Assembly (NCBI GenBank): GCA_031281585.1
Contig: JAITFE010000143.1
Span: forward strand, 1 to 64,000
DNA from: Bifidobacteriaceae bacterium
GTDB taxonomy: Bacteria > Actinomycetota > Actinomycetes > Actinomycetales > WQXJ01
Reading direction: 5' to 3'
Length of the DNA: 64,000 nt
Shown: positions 1 to 9,316 of the stretch, in pieces
Layout of the letters: each line of letters opens with the position of its first letter
Position numbering within the stretch: position 1 is the first letter of the stretch
Made by a program: the position numbers and the translations under genes
Notes under the pieces: model-generated
Seen by the model: the letters and a program-made list of their open reading frames with translations, nothing else
Told to the model about the DNA's origin: nothing
The model's database searches: none

Positions 1-89
1 TCGGCGGTGCGGTGGAACAGCCAGGCCCAGATCGGGTTGGTGATCAGGGCCAGGGTGGCCCCCAGGGCGCCCCCGGCCACCCACTCCAT
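1..89 (-). CDS. Start of an unidentified gene, cut by the window edge
   Basis: An open frame begins with ATG at base 89 and runs off the left edge, giving 29 visible residues (MEWVAGGALGATLALITNPI and on). The stretch is hydrophobic (GALGATLALI, then PIWAWLF), which suggests an N-terminal membrane segment. It follows pstB on the same strand after about 40 bases, so it may be the last cistron of the pst operon. In-frame GTG codons just upstream (bases 93-101) could be the real start, and no strong ribosome binding site is seen. The family is not recognisable from so short a piece. Confidence 0.4.
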   Translation of the reverse strand, partial: MEWVAGGALGATLALITNPIWAWLFHRTA

Positions 90-130
90 GGCCACTGGCA
101 CGGTACCCACTTTAGGCGCGGGGAGGTTGC

Positions 131-1054
131 TCAGCCAAACCGGCCGTCAATGTAATCCCTGGTGGCGGTCACCTTCGGGGCGGAGAAGATTTCGGCCGTG
201 GGACCGGATTCGACCAGGCGGCCCGGCTGTCCGGCGCTGGCCAGCGAGAAGAACGCCGTCACGTCGGAGATCCGGTTGGCTTGGGCCATGTTGTGCGTCA
301 CCACCACCACCGTGTAGTCGCGGGCCAAGTCCCGCATCAACTCCTCGATCGCCAGGGTGGAGATCGGGTCCAGGGCGGAGCACGGTTCGTCCATCAGCAC
401 CACGTCCGGTTGGACGGCGATCGCGCGGGCTATGCAAAGCCGCTGCTGCTGCCCGCCGGACAGCGAGTCGCCGGACTTCTTCAGCCTGTCCTTGACCTCG
501 TCCCACAGGTGCGCCCTGGTCAAGCACCGCTCCACCAGCTCGTCGGCGGCCTCTCCCCTGGGGCGGGCGCCCCGGATGATCAGCCCGGCTAGAACGTTGT
601 CCTTGATCGACATGGCTGGGAACGGGTTCGGCTTCTGGAAGACCATGCCGACCTTGGAGCGGACCGAGACCGGGTCGATCCCCTTGCTGTAGAGGTCCAC
701 TCCGTCCAGTTTGACGGAGCCGACCGCCCGCGCTCCGGGGATGACCTCGTGCATGCGGTTGATCGCCCGCAGCAAGGTCGACTTGCCGCAGCCCGACGGG
801 CCAATGAAGGCGGTCACAGCGCGTCCCGGTATTTCCAAGGACACGTCGGCCACGGCCAAATGCGACCCGTAATAGCAAGAGACAGTGTCGATCGACATTG
901 AGCCGACCGCCTTCGGCAGGGGCGGCGCGGGCACGGCTGTGGCCGCCGGTCCCGTGCCCGCCCCTGCCACGGCCGGCCCCGGGGCGGCGGGGCGGACCGT
1001 TATCTGGCCTGCGCTCTGGCCTGCTTTGATCGAATTGGGGACCGTGGCGGTCAT
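131..1054 (-). CDS. pstB: Phosphate ABC transporter ATP-binding protein PstB
   Basis: This is the ATPase that drives high-affinity phosphate import by the PstSCAB complex at the cytoplasmic face of the membrane. The 307-residue product has Walker [10 protein letters not shown] at about 85-93, the signature LSGGQQQR at about 198-205, Walker B VVLMDEP at about 218-224 and the H-loop VTHNMAQ at about 252-258. About 52 Ala/Pro-rich residues precede the ABC domain, which is longer than usual for PstB (about 250-260 residues). I chose the upstream ATG because it overlaps the pstA stop (ATGA) and has GAGGAG in front. An internal ATG at base 898 would give a standard-length protein but lacks a binding site. 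Confidence 0.96.
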   Translation of the reverse strand: MTATVPNSIKAGQSAGQITVRPAAPGPAVAGAGTGPAATAVPAPPLPKAVGSMSIDTVSCYYGSHLAVADVSLEIPGRAVTAFIGPSGCGKSTLLRAINRMHEVIPGARAVGSVKLDGVDLYSKGIDPVSVRSKVGMVFQKPNPFPAMSIKDNVLAGLIIRGARPRGEAADELVERCLTRAHLWDEVKDRLKKSGDSLSGGQQQRLCIARAIAVQPDVVLMDEPCSALDPISTLAIEELMRDLARDYTVVVVTHNMAQANRISDVTAFFSLASAGQPGRLVESGPTAEIFSAPKVTATRDYIDGRFG

Positions 1055-1983
1055 CGATTTCTCCTCAGTTTGGCGATTTGCGGGGGTAAGGCGCGGGCGG
1101 CGAGTTGCAGCGCCACCACCACGGCCATCAACACCAGGGCGCCCGCCCAGGCGCGCTGGTCGTAGGCGGCCGTGTCCAGGCCCTTGGAAGACCATTGCGT
1201 GTAGATGAAGACCGGCAGGGTGGCCATGCGCCCCTCCGCCAGGTTGTAGTTCATGGCGTCCGTGAAGCCCGCCACCAGCAGCAGCGGCGCCGTTTCGCCG
1301 ATGATTCGGGCCACCCCGAGCACCGCCCCGGCCGTCAGGCCGGGCAAGGCTGTCGGCAGGACGATCTTGCGGATCACCCGCCAGCGCGGCGACCCGAGCG
1401 CCAGCCCCGCCTCCCGCAAGTCGCCGGGCACCAACCGGAGCACCTCCTCCGAAGCGCGCACCACCACCGGGATCATGATCATGGCCAAGGCGACCGCGCC
1501 GGCCAGGCCGGAGCGCGTGCCCGGTCCGAGGAGCAGGGAAAACAAGGCGTAGGCGGCCAGACCCGCCACAATGGACGGGATGGACACCATAATGTCCACG
1601 GCTCGGCGCGTGAGCGACGCCAACCGGGTTTGGTCGCCGTATTCGGTGAGGTAGATGGCCGCGCTCACGCCCAACGGGATCGCGATCGCGGCGGTCGCGG
1701 CCGTGATCAGGAGCGTGCCGGTGAGGGCGTGCAGCAAACCGCCGCCCTGTCCCACCACGCCGCGCATCGAGTTGCTGAACAAAGCCAAGTCGAGACGCTC
1801 GCTGCCCCGTTGGATCGCCGCCCAGATGACCAGCGTCAGGGGCACGGCCGTGAGCACGGCCGCGCCCACCACCGCGCCGGTGGCCAGCGCGTTCTTGCTC
1901 CGGCGGCGCCAAGTCGGGCGGGAGGCGCGAAGTGTCGTGGCGGCATCGGCGGACGTTTCTCGCCGGGTCAACGTCAACGTCAC
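1051..1983 (-). CDS. pstA: Phosphate ABC transporter permease PstA
   Basis: One of the two membrane permeases of the Pst phosphate importer, 310 residues with about six hydrophobic segments. The permease loop that docks on PstB is visible as [25 protein letters not shown], in two parts at about 205-230, followed by [11 protein letters not shown], which is typical of PstA. The GTG start overlaps the pstC stop (GTGA), and the stop overlaps the pstB start (ATGA), so the three genes are probably translationally coupled. An in-frame extension exists upstream but would lie wholly within pstC. Confidence 0.95.
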   Translation of the reverse strand: MTLTLTRRETSADAATTLRASRPTWRRRSKNALATGAVVGAAVLTAVPLTLVIWAAIQRGSERLDLALFSNSMRGVVGQGGGLLHALTGTLLITAATAAIAIPLGVSAAIYLTEYGDQTRLASLTRRAVDIMVSIPSIVAGLAAYALFSLLLGPGTRSGLAGAVALAMIMIPVVVRASEEVLRLVPGDLREAGLALGSPRWRVIRKIVLPTALPGLTAGAVLGVARIIGETAPLLLVAGFTDAMNYNLAEGRMATLPVFIYTQWSSKGLDTAAYDQRAWAGALVLMAVVVALQLAARALPPQIAKLRRNR

Positions 1984-2948
1984 TTGGCCACCCCCTTCTT
2001 GGCGAAGCGGCGGCCGACAATCGAGACCACCAACGAGATGGCGAACAGCACTAGCCCAAGCCCAATCAGGGCGCTGACCTTGGAGCCGGTCGACTCCGGG
2101 AAGGCCGACGCGATGAACGCGGCGATGGTGGGCGGATTCTCCGAGGAGATCAGGTTGACCGAGATCAGACCGGGTGTGGCGCTGAGGACCATGGCGACCG
2201 CCATCGTCTCGCCGAGCGCCCGGCCCAATCCCAGCATGCCCCCGGCCACGATCCCCGAGCGGGCGACGGGCAGCACGGCCGTGCGGACCATCTCCCAACG
2301 GGTCGCACCCAGGGCGTAGGCGGCCTCGATCAGGGGGGGCGGGGTGAGGGCGAAGCTTTCGCGGCACATCGCCGCCATGATCGGCAGAATCATCACCGCT
2401 ACCACCAGACCGGCCGTCAGGACCGTCCGTCCGGTCACCGACGGGTCGCCGGAGAAGAAGGGCAACCAGCCCAGATGGCCGTGCAGCCACTCATAGAGCG
2501 GGACCATGGCCGGGGCTAGAACCATCAACCCCCACAGGCCGAAAACCACCGAGGGTACGGCCGCGAGCAAGTCCAGGACCGCGCCCAAGAACCGCCCAAA
2601 GCGGGGAGACGGGGCGTAGATCGTCGAGGCCAGGGCCACTCCGATCGCGGGCAGCGCGGCGAAGGCCAAGGCGATCACCGCGACCCAGGCCGATCCGAAC
2701 GCCAAGGGCGCGGCCAGGGAGAAGAAGTCAGTCGCATGGGCGGGCAGGTCGCCCGCGCCCGCGAAGAAAGCCGGCCCGCCCTTGATCACCAGGAAGGTCA
2801 GGACTCCGGCCAACACGAGCGCGACAGCGATGGCCGCCCCCCTCATCGCGCCCCGGAAACCGCGTTCCCCGGACGCGCCCACGCCGGCCGGGATCCCCCC
2901 GTGGACCCGGCCGGCGGCTGGGGCTAGCTCAAGAGCCGATGCGTTCAA
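1980..2948 (-). CDS. pstC: Phosphate ABC transporter permease PstC
   Basis: Second permease of the Pst complex, about 322 residues, with an N-terminal tail, a first membrane segment ([17 protein letters not shown]) and a permease core ending in the docking loop [19 protein letters not shown] and [13 protein letters not shown], which marks PstC. The start is uncertain. The TTG at 2948 overlaps the end of pstS by 20 bases, while an ATG at 2846 would remove 34 residues and begin just before the first membrane helix. The gene lies between pstS and pstA in the usual pstSCAB order. Confidence 0.93.
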   Translation of the reverse strand: MNASALELAPAAGRVHGGIPAGVGASGERGFRGAMRGAAIAVALVLAGVLTFLVIKGGPAFFAGAGDLPAHATDFFSLAAPLAFGSAWVAVIALAFAALPAIGVALASTIYAPSPRFGRFLGAVLDLLAAVPSVVFGLWGLMVLAPAMVPLYEWLHGHLGWLPFFSGDPSVTGRTVLTAGLVVAVMILPIMAAMCRESFALTPPPLIEAAYALGATRWEMVRTAVLPVARSGIVAGGMLGLGRALGETMAVAMVLSATPGLISVNLISSENPPTIAAFIASAFPESTGSKVSALIGLGLVLFAISLVVSIVGRRFAKKGVAK

Positions 2949-4056
2949 CCGCCGCGCTCACTTTCGCGCTGAGGCCCTCCTCGGAGGTCAGCGGCGCCGA
3001 ACCGGCGTTCGCGGCGGCGGCCTGCTGGCCCGCGTCCGAGGTGACGTACTTGAAGTAGGCGGACACCAGCTTGGCGGTGTTGGCGTCTTGGTACTTTTCA
3101 CACGCGACCAGGTAGCTGACCAGGATCAGCGGGTAGGCGCCCGCCGCCTCGGTGGTGCGGTTCAATTCGTAGACCACGTCGCCTTCGCCCCGGCCGGTCT
3201 CCAGGCTTGACTCGGAGACGGCTTTGGCGGCCCCCTCCGGCGAGGCTTTGACCCACTGGTCCGCCACCTTGATGGACGCCCAGCTCAGCGCCTTGGCCTG
3301 GCCCGCGTCCACGTAGCCGATGGTGCCGTTGCCGGCGGTCAGCGCTCCGACCATGCCCTGGGTTTTCTCCGCGCCTTCGCCGCCGGCCTCAGGCCACTCC
3401 TCGGTCTCCCCGGCGGTCCACGCCTCCGGCGCGGTCGCGGCCAGGTAGTCGGTGAAGTTCCCGGTGGTCCCCGACTTGTCGGACCGGTGGACCGGGCTGA
3501 TCTTGAGATCCGGCAACTGGGCGTCGGGGTTGTCCTTGGCGATGGCCGGGTCGTTCCAGTTGGCGATCTTCCCGGTGAAGATGTCCGCTATCACGTTTGG
3601 CGCCAGGTTGAGGGAGTCGACTCCCTCCAAGTTGAAGGCCACCACAATCGGCGAGATGTAGACCGGCACCTCGACCAAGGCCGAATCGGCGGCGCAGGAG
3701 GCATGTCCGCCCTGGGCCTCATCCGCTTTGAACGGGGCGTCCGTGCCGACAAAGCCCAGGCCGCCAGCCGTGAACTGCTCGCGGCCGGGGCCGGAGCCCG
3801 CTGGCTCGTAATTCACGGTGACGCCGTTCTGGAGACCGACAAAGCCGGCCCGCCACGCTTCTTGGGCGGCGCTCTGGGAGGAGGCCCCCGCGCCGTTCAG
3901 CTCGCCCGTGAGTTGTTCTTGGGCGGGACCGGACGAGTTGCCGGCGGCCCCGCCGCCCGGCTGGTCTTCATTCGCGGCGCATCCAGCCAACGCGGCCAAG
4001 ATCACGCCTGCGGCGGTGGCCGTGGCGGCCACCTTCTTCGCATTGCCTAGCTTCAT
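2929..4056 (-). CDS. pstS: Phosphate-binding lipoprotein PstS
   Basis: Extracellular phosphate-binding component of the Pst importer, 375 residues. The N-terminus is a lipoprotein signal with basic residues (MKLGNAKK), a hydrophobic core and the lipobox LAGC, so the mature protein should be lipid-anchored at Cys. Phosphate-binding elements typical of PstS are present: GAGASSQSAA near the start of the mature part, SGPGREQF and RSDKSGTTGNF. I took the ATG preceded by AAAGAGGG rather than an upstream codon 30 bases earlier, because the signal peptide then has a normal length. A PHO-box-like triple repeat lies about 75 bases upstream, consistent with induction by phosphate starvation. Confidence 0.95.
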   Translation of the reverse strand: MKLGNAKKVAATATAAGVILAALAGCAANEDQPGGGAAGNSSGPAQEQLTGELNGAGASSQSAAQEAWRAGFVGLQNGVTVNYEPAGSGPGREQFTAGGLGFVGTDAPFKADEAQGGHASCAADSALVEVPVYISPIVVAFNLEGVDSLNLAPNVIADIFTGKIANWNDPAIAKDNPDAQLPDLKISPVHRSDKSGTTGNFTDYLAATAPEAWTAGETEEWPEAGGEGAEKTQGMVGALTAGNGTIGYVDAGQAKALSWASIKVADQWVKASPEGAAKAVSESSLETGRGEGDVVYELNRTTEAAGAYPLILVSYLVACEKYQDANTAKLVSAYFKYVTSDAGQQAAAANAGSAPLTSEEGLSAKVSAAVERIGS

Positions 4057-4129
4057 TAGGCCCTCTTTCGTTTCTGCTCTGGTCATTTCAGAAACGACGC
4101 TAGGGGGCCAGCCCTAACTGACGGGGCGA

Positions 4130-4162
4130 TTCAGGTAAACGCAGGGTGAACGCAAGGAGAAC
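4130..4162 (-). promoter_or_regulatory. PHO box: three 11-bp direct repeats upstream of pstS
   Basis: Read on the minus strand, three consecutive 11-bp units are GTTCTCCTTGC, GTTCACCCTGC and GTTTACCTGAA. This fits the actinobacterial PhoP-binding PHO box, built from 11-nt direct repeats with a GTTCACC core. It ends about 74 bases before the pstS start codon, where a response regulator could activate the promoter. Binding by PhoP is inferred. No phoR/phoP genes are in the window. Confidence 0.75.
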
Positions 4163-4246
4163 ACTTGGCTGCGCCCGGCCTCGGAGCCCGGCCTCAGCCT
4201 GCTCCAACGACCCGGTGTCGCGAGTGAACCGGACTATCGAGCGCGC

Positions 4247-4392
4247 CTTCGGCCCCACGCTGCAAGAAGCCTTGCGGCACCGACCTCATATTGCAAGCAA
4301 ACCCCGGTTTGGCTTGCATCTTCGGCCCCACGCTGCAAGAGAACTTGCAGCGTCAGCCTCATATTGCAAGCAAACCGGGGTTTGCCTTGCAC
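4247..4392. repeat. Two tandem copies of a 73-bp hairpin-forming repeat
   Basis: Two head-to-tail 73-bp units (first unit 4247-4319, second 4320-4392) agree at 61 of 73 positions. Each unit holds two inverted repeats. One is CGCTGCAAG, a 4-base loop and CTTGCAGCG (perfect in the second unit at 4331-4352, imperfect in the first). The other is GCAAGCAAACC with an 11-bp arm carrying a single bulge (4293-4317 and 4366-4390). The 2-base loop is CC in one copy and GG in the other, while the stem is kept. The block lies between rplQ and the pst operon and has no convincing coding frame. It may be a duplicated structured RNA, a terminator/insulator or a REP-like element. Confidence 0.8.
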
Positions 4393-4396
4393 TTTC

Positions 4397-4414
4397 CGGG
4401 GCGCTGGCGCCCCG
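4397..4414 (-). terminator. Hairpin after rplQ
   Basis: CGGGGCGC and GCGCCCCG form an 8-bp GC-only stem with a very tight loop, starting 9 bases beyond the rplQ stop codon. There is no T-run, so it may work as a 3' stabiliser or a weak terminator at the end of the ribosomal supercluster together with the 73-bp repeats next to it. Confidence 0.5.
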
Positions 4415-4423
4415 ACGCCCGGA

Positions 4424-5125
4424 TCAGGCCTCGTCGTCCTTCGGATCCCGTGCCAACTCGGCCTTGATGGCGTCTTCTTCGGCCTGCTCCTGAAGGAGTT
4501 CGGCCGAGTCCGCCATGTCTCCCACCTCGGGCGACTCGTTCGCCTCGGCCAAAGGCTCGGCCGATTCGACCGCCCCTTCGGGGTCCGGCTCCACGCCCTC
4601 CAGAGGGTCGGCCGCATCGGCCGCGTCAGCGTTCGACACGTCGGCTGCCTCGGCCACCTCGGCGTCGGAACCCTCGGGCGCGTCCTGGTCGACGGCATCG
4701 GCGGCCGTGTCGTCGCCTGCCGCCTCGCGGGCCGCGGCGGCCTTCTTCTTCTTGGCCTTCGGCTGGACCGGGTCCATGACCAACTCGATCACGGCCATCG
4801 GCGCGCTGTCGCCCTTGCGGGGGTTCAGCTTGACAATGCGGGTGTAACCGCCCGGGCGGTCGGCCATCGCCGGGCCGATCTCCGTGAACAGGAAATGGAC
4901 CACGGACTTGTCGCGGATGGTCCGCATGACGCGGCGCCGCGCGGCCAAATCCCCGCGCTTGGCGAAGGTGATCAGCCGCTCGGCCTGCGGCCGCAGCCGC
5001 CTGGCCTTGGCCAGCGTTGTCGTGATCGAATGGTGTTCAAAGAGCTGCGTGGCCAGATTGGCCAGAATCAGCCGCTCGTGCGCCGGACCGCCGCCCAGCC
5101 GGGCTCCCTTGGTCGGAGTAGGCAT
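4424..5125 (-). CDS. rplQ: Ribosomal protein L17 with a long acidic tail
   Basis: Large-subunit protein L17, last gene of the alpha operon. The first ~120 residues are a standard L17 ([12 protein letters not shown] start, then [14 protein letters not shown] and [17 protein letters not shown]). After a lysine-rich stretch ([11 protein letters not shown]) there are about 105 further residues, almost all Ala, Glu, Asp, Ser and Pro, with no hydrophobic core, so the protein is 233 residues rather than the usual 120-ish of non-actinobacterial L17. The tail looks disordered and strongly acidic. It follows rpoA by 21 bases. Confidence 0.96.
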   Translation of the reverse strand: MPTPTKGARLGGGPAHERLILANLATQLFEHHSITTTLAKARRLRPQAERLITFAKRGDLAARRRVMRTIRDKSVVHFLFTEIGPAMADRPGGYTRIVKLNPRKGDSAPMAVIELVMDPVQPKAKKKKAAAAREAAGDDTAADAVDQDAPEGSDAEVAEAADVSNADAADAADPLEGVEPDPEGAVESAEPLAEANESPEVGDMADSAELLQEQAEEDAIKAELARDPKDDEA

Positions 5126-5146
5126 CTCAAATCTCCTAAAGAATGG

Positions 5147-6148
5147 TCAGAAACTGGCGTCGTCCTCGCTGAACTCGGGCGTGGTGCCCAGTCCAATCGA
5201 GTCGAACTCGAGCGGCGAATCCTTCAGCGACAACCCCAGCGAGGTCAGCTTCTCCTTGACCTCGTTGATCGACTTGGCGCCGAAATTGCGGATGTCCAAC
5301 AAGTCTTCCTCCGAGCGCGCCACCAGTTCACCGACGGTGTGGATCCCCTCGCGCTTGAGGCAGTTGTAGGACCGGATGGTCAGGTCGAGGTCTTCGACCG
5401 GGAGGGCTAGATCGGCGGCCAGGGCCGCGTCGGTCGGGCTGGGCCCGATCTCCACGCCTTCGGCCTCCGGGTTGAGCTCGCGGGCAAGCCCGAACAATTC
5501 GGTCAGGGTCTTGCCGGCCGAGGCCATGGCGCTGCGCGGCGTGATGGCCTTCTTGGTCTCAACGTCAATGATCAAGCGGTCGAAGTCCGTGTGCTGCTCC
5601 ACGCGGGTGGCCTCGACCTTGTAGCCCACCTTTAGGACGGGCGAATAGATCGAGTCGATCGGGATGCGCCCGATCTCCGCGTCGATCGACTTGTTCTGCA
5701 CGGCCGAGACATAGCCCCGCCCGCGCTCAACCGTCAGTTCGATCTCCAGCTTGCCCTTGGCGTTCAGCGTGGCGATGTGCAGGTCCAGGTTGTGGACCTC
5801 CACGCCGGCCGGCGGGGTGATGTCAGCGGCGGTCACCTCGCCCGGACCCTGTTTGCGCAGGTACATCACCACGGGGCTGTCATGCTCCGAGGAGACCACC
5901 AGGTTCTTCAGGGACAGGATGATCTCGGTGACATCCTCTTTCACGCCCGGCACCGTGGAAAACTCGTGGAGCACGCCGTCAATCCGGATCGACGTCACCG
6001 CCGAACCGGGGATCGAGGACAGCAAAGTCCGCCTCAGCGAGTTTCCCAGGGTGTAGCCGAAACCCGGCTCCAGGGGCTCAATGACAAAACGCGACCGGAA
6101 CTGGGAAACCGGCTCTTCGGTCAGAGTGGGTCGTTGTGCGATTAGCAC
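5147..6148 (-). CDS. rpoA: RNA polymerase alpha subunit RpoA
   Basis: Alpha subunit, which dimerises to nucleate RNA polymerase assembly and contacts activators through its C-terminal domain. The 333 residues begin with GTG ([11 protein letters not shown]), the N-terminus usual in actinobacteria. The dimerisation domain contains [20 protein letters not shown], and the C-terminal domain (about 245-315) carries [11 protein letters not shown] and [10 protein letters not shown]. It sits between rpsK and rplQ. Many bacteria have rpsD between rpsK and rpoA, but it is absent here, as in several other actinobacteria. Confidence 0.97.
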   Translation of the reverse strand: MLIAQRPTLTEEPVSQFRSRFVIEPLEPGFGYTLGNSLRRTLLSSIPGSAVTSIRIDGVLHEFSTVPGVKEDVTEIILSLKNLVVSSEHDSPVVMYLRKQGPGEVTAADITPPAGVEVHNLDLHIATLNAKGKLEIELTVERGRGYVSAVQNKSIDAEIGRIPIDSIYSPVLKVGYKVEATRVEQHTDFDRLIIDVETKKAITPRSAMASAGKTLTELFGLARELNPEAEGVEIGPSPTDAALAADLALPVEDLDLTIRSYNCLKREGIHTVGELVARSEEDLLDIRNFGAKSINEVKEKLTSLGLSLKDSPLEFDSIGLGTTPEFSEDDASF

Positions 6149-6284
6149 TGCTTGTTCTTCCTTGTCTCGGGGCCCCCGCTATTTGAGGTCCCGCTTCGTG
6201 GTGAGAGCCGCGCGGCCTCGGTCCGCCGCGCGGTCTTGGCACGGCATCGTCCAAAATCTTTGCCCGATGCCGTCCGGTTGGGTC

Positions 6285-6686
6285 CTAAACCCGGCGCCGC
6301 TTGGGGGGCCGGGCGCCGTTGTGGGCCTGCGGGGTCACGTCCGTGATCGACCCGACTTCCAGGCCCGCGGCTTGGAGCGAGCGGATGGCGGTCTCACGGC
6401 CGGAGCCGGGGCCCTTGACGAACACGTCGACCTTCTTGACCCCGTGGTCCTGGGCGCGCCTGGCGGCCTGGTCCGCGGCCAGTTGGGCGGCGAAGGGCGT
6501 CGACTTGCGCGAGCCCTTGAAACCGACCTGGCCGGACGAGGCCCAGGCCAGCACGGCCCCGGACTGATCCGTGATCGACACGATCGTGTTGTTGAAGGTT
6601 GACTTGATGTGCGCGTGTCCGTGCGGGACGTTCTTCTTGTCCTTGCGCCGGACCTTCCGCGCTCCTTGACGAGTCTTGGGGGGCAT
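6285..6686 (-). CDS. rpsK: Ribosomal protein S11
   Basis: Small-subunit platform protein S11, 133 residues, a normal length. Diagnostic segments are [19 protein letters not shown] and [12 protein letters not shown], plus the basic C-terminus PKRRRV. It lies between rpsM and rpoA in the alpha operon. About 136 bases separate it from rpoA, where rpsD would sit in many other genomes. Confidence 0.97.
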   Translation of the reverse strand: MPPKTRQGARKVRRKDKKNVPHGHAHIKSTFNNTIVSITDQSGAVLAWASSGQVGFKGSRKSTPFAAQLAADQAARRAQDHGVKKVDVFVKGPGSGRETAIRSLQAAGLEVGSITDVTPQAHNGARPPKRRRV

Positions 6687-6763
6687 GTTCTGCCTGTCTC
6701 CTTGCTTGCTTGATCGCTGCTTGCTTTGTTGGGCGTGCTCGGCGGATAACGTTCCGCGCCCAG

Positions 6764-7144
6764 TTACTTCTTGCCGGCCTTCTTCTTGCCGGCCACTGTG
6801 CGCTTGCGGCCCTTTCGGGTGCGCGCGTTGGTCTTGGTCCGCTGCCCGTGGACAGGCAGGCCCCGGCGGTGCCGGATGCCCTGGTAGGAGCCGATCTCCA
6901 CCTTGCGGCGGATGTCAGCCTGGATTTCGCGCCGAAGGTCGCCCTCGACGCGGTAGTTGGCTTCGATGTAATCCCTGAGCGCCACCAGGTCTTGATCGGT
7001 CAGGTCTTTGACCCGTGTGTCCGGGTTCACCCCGGTGGCTTTGAGGGTTTCGGTGGCGCGGGTCCGGCCCACGCCGAAGATGTAGGTGAGAGCGATTTCG
7101 ACGCGCTTTTCACGCGGCAAATCGACACCGACTAGACGAGCCAT
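6764..7144 (-). CDS. rpsM: Ribosomal protein S13
   Basis: Small-subunit head protein S13, 126 residues, with the start [20 protein letters not shown], the helix-hairpin-helix region GVGRTRA and the basic tail [18 protein letters not shown]. The tail ends in a lysine-rich run (GKKKAGKK). It is the second gene of the alpha operon, after rpmJ. Confidence 0.97.
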   Translation of the reverse strand: MARLVGVDLPREKRVEIALTYIFGVGRTRATETLKATGVNPDTRVKDLTDQDLVALRDYIEANYRVEGDLRREIQADIRRKVEIGSYQGIRHRRGLPVHGQRTKTNARTRKGRKRTVAGKKKAGKK

Positions 7145-7298
7145 GAGGCTTCACTCCCTAAAGAGTCAGTGGAGGTCTGGACCCATCGCCTCTCGCAGCG
7201 GTTCGTCTTAGCTGACGAGCCCCGGCCTCCAACCGGGGGTGGCCGCGCGGTCCAGGTGGGCGCGCGGTGGCGGTGGGTCTTTGGTTATGTGCGCCCGG

Positions 7299-7412
7299 TC
7301 AGCCTTGACGCTGCTTGTGGCGCGGGTTTTCGCAGATTACCATCACGGTGCCGTGGCGCCGGATGACCTTGCACTTCTCGCAGATCCTTTTGACGGATGG
7401 TTTGACCTTCAC
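7299..7412 (-). CDS. rpmJ: Ribosomal protein L36
   Basis: A 37-residue protein encoded by a short frame starting at GTG ([20 protein letters not shown]). It carries the C-x2-C-x12-C-x4-H zinc pattern of the zinc-binding L36 type: CEKC, then VICENPRH. It stands 12 bases after infA and before rpsM, the standard infA-rpmJ-rpsM order. The zinc-binding form fits growth without zinc-starvation replacement. Confidence 0.95.
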   Translation of the reverse strand: MKVKPSVKRICEKCKVIRRHGTVMVICENPRHKQRQG

Positions 7413-7424
7413 GTTCTTCAACTC

Positions 7425-7646
7425 CTACTTGTAGCGGTAGACAATGCGGCCACGGTCCAAGTCGTAGGGGCTGAGCTCCACCACCACGCGGTCCTCAGGC
7501 AGGATCCTGATGTAGTGCTGGCGCATCTTGCCCGAGATATGGGCCAGAACACGGTGTCCGTTCGTCAACTCGACGCGAAACATCGCGTTCGGTAGAGCCT
7601 CGACCACGGTGCCCTCGATCTCGATAACACCTTCCTTCTTGGCCAT
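7425..7646 (-). CDS. infA: Translation initiation factor IF-1
   Basis: IF-1, a single OB-fold protein that occupies the ribosomal A site during initiation. It has 73 residues, as expected, including [20 protein letters not shown], the conserved [12 protein letters not shown] and the C-terminal [12 protein letters not shown]. The ATG at 7646 has GGAGGAAT directly in front and gives the standard N-terminus. A longer frame upstream has no resemblance to IF-1. A 255-base gap with no gene that I can support separates it from map. Confidence 0.97.
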   Translation of the reverse strand: MAKKEGVIEIEGTVVEALPNAMFRVELTNGHRVLAHISGKMRQHYIRILPEDRVVVELSPYDLDRGRIVYRYK

Positions 7647-7901
7647 ATTCCTCCGCTGTTTTCCTCCGCTAGTGCCTGGTTGGTGGTGATTGCGCGCGTG
7701 GCAAGATGGCCCGTCAGGGCCAAGGCGCACAGGTCCAACGGGATAGTCTACGCCATCCCCGCAACTGCTCTTGCCCATCCGTCGCCGCTTCTCCCTCGCT
7801 GGGAGGCCTGGCGCCGGTCCGGCGACCCGCCCGCCTCCCCGTGCGCCTCTGGGCGGAAGCCGAAGACGGCGACTTCGCCATTCTGGCTAGAAGAGGTCTG
7901 G

Positions 7902-8726
7902 CTAGAGGGGGGCTATTTCGACGCCGCGGGCGGCTAGTTCCGCTTTGCCGCCGTCTGGCGCCGTCAGCACCCAAATGCCGTCTGGGGTGCGGGCCACCGT
8001 GTGCTCCCAGTGGGCCGCCCTTGAGGCGTCGACCGTGCGGACGGTCCAGCCGTCCGCGTCGACCGAGGTGGCGATCGAGCCTTCGACCACCATCGGCTCA
8101 ATAGCCAAGACCAAGCCGGGGCGGATCCTAGGGCCGCGTTCCCGCCCGGCGAAGTTAATCACGTCCGGGGCCATGTGCATGGCGGTGCCTATCCCGTGGC
8201 CCACGTATTCGCGCAGAATCCCAAAGGACGGCTCGGATTCCCGGACGGAGGCCTCGATGGCGCGGCCGATCTGGCCCACATGCTCCGCGCGCGCGAAGGC
8301 TGCGATCCCGTCCCACAGGGCCGCCCGTGTCGCCTCGATCAGGACCTCCGAACGGGGGTCGACCTGGCCCACTCCCACCGTGATGGCCGCGTCGGAATGC
8401 CACCCGTTCAGTTCCGCCCCGCAGTCGATCGACACCACGTCGCCCGGTCGCAGCACTTGATCCTCCGGGATGCCGTGCACCACAACGTCGTTGACGGAGA
8501 AGCAGATCGAGCCCGGATAGCCCTCATAGCCCAGGAAGTTCGGGATGGCCCCGGCCGCCCGGATAACGGCCTCCGCCACCGCGTCCACCTCGCGGGCCAC
8601 CGCGCCGGGGACCAGCGCTTCCCGCACGGCCGCCAAGGCCGCAGCCGTGATCAGCCCGGAGGCGCGCATCTTGCGAATCTGGTTCGGCGTCTTCAACTCG
8701 ATGCGTTCGCGCCGCAACAAGGTCAA
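7902..8726 (-). CDS. map: Methionine aminopeptidase, type I
   Basis: Removes the initiator methionine from new proteins. The product is 274 residues. All metal ligands and the catalytic histidines of the type I family can be placed: the H in VVVHGIP, D in SIDCG, D in HSDAA, H in YVGHGIG, H in AMHMAP, E in AIEPM and E in WEHTV. The TTG start overlaps the adk stop (TTGA). It is part of secY-adk-map-infA, the usual distal spc arrangement. Confidence 0.95.
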   Translation of the reverse strand: MTLLRRERIELKTPNQIRKMRASGLITAAALAAVREALVPGAVAREVDAVAEAVIRAAGAIPNFLGYEGYPGSICFSVNDVVVHGIPEDQVLRPGDVVSIDCGAELNGWHSDAAITVGVGQVDPRSEVLIEATRAALWDGIAAFARAEHVGQIGRAIEASVRESEPSFGILREYVGHGIGTAMHMAPDVINFAGRERGPRIRPGLVLAIEPMVVEGSIATSVDADGWTVRTVDASRAAHWEHTVARTPDGIWVLTAPDGGKAELAARGVEIAPL

Positions 8727-9316
8727 GCCGGGGCCCCCGGCTCCCTGAGCTCCAGCACGTGGGTTATCCGCGCCGTCACCTCCGCGACTGTTCCAACCGC
8801 GTCCACCGGCAAGAGCAGCCCGGCTTCGCGGTAGACCTCGATGATCGGCTCCGTCTCGCGGTGGTAGACGGCCAACCGTTGGCGGATGACCGGCTCCGTG
8901 TCATCGGGCCGGCCCTCGATCAAAGCCCGCTTCAGAAGGCGGTCCACGATCAACTCTTCGGGCAACTCCAGCGACAACGCCCCGGAAAGCGACCAGCCTT
9001 GGGCGGACAGGATCTCCTCCAGCACCGCCACCTGGGGGACGTTGCGGGGGTAGCCGTCCAAGATGAAGCCTGGGACGGCATCGGCGGCGGCCAGCCGGGA
9101 CTTCACCATCGCGTTGGTGACCCGGTCCGGGACCAGGTGGCCTTGGGCTATGTAGGTCTGGGCCTCAACGCCCAAAGCGGTGCCGCGGGCCATCTGGTCG
9201 CGGAACAGCGCGCCGGTCGAAACGGTCGGAATCCCCAGCCGGGCGGCCAGCAAGTCGCCTTGCGTGCCTTTGCCGGAGCCCGGAGGGCCCAGCAGCACCA
9301 GCCGGCGACCGGTCAC
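8723..9316 (-). CDS. adk: Adenylate kinase
   Basis: Converts AMP and ATP to two ADP in the cytosol. It has 197 residues, with the P-loop GPPGSGKGTQ near the N-terminus, the AMP-binding STGALFRDQMA, DGYPRNVPQ and the arginine region RPDDTEPVIRQRL. The LID segment is the short form without zinc cysteines, as is common in actinobacteria. The GTG start overlaps the secY stop (GTGA), and its own stop overlaps map, so secY, adk and map are likely made together. Confidence 0.96.
   Translation of the reverse strand: MTGRRLVLLGPPGSGKGTQGDLLAARLGIPTVSTGALFRDQMARGTALGVEAQTYIAQGHLVPDRVTNAMVKSRLAAADAVPGFILDGYPRNVPQVAVLEEILSAQGWSLSGALSLELPEELIVDRLLKRALIEGRPDDTEPVIRQRLAVYHRETEPIIEVYREAGLLLPVDAVGTVAEVTARITHVLELREPGAPA

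Noticed and set aside
4247-4392. CRISPR-like repeat array
   Set aside because: Only two adjacent units of 73 bp with no unique spacers between them and no cas genes nearby.
6149-6284. A missing or truncated rpsD between rpsK and rpoA
   Set aside because: The 136-base spacer contains no S4 remnant. Absence of rpsD here occurs in other actinobacteria, so it is not a local deletion event.
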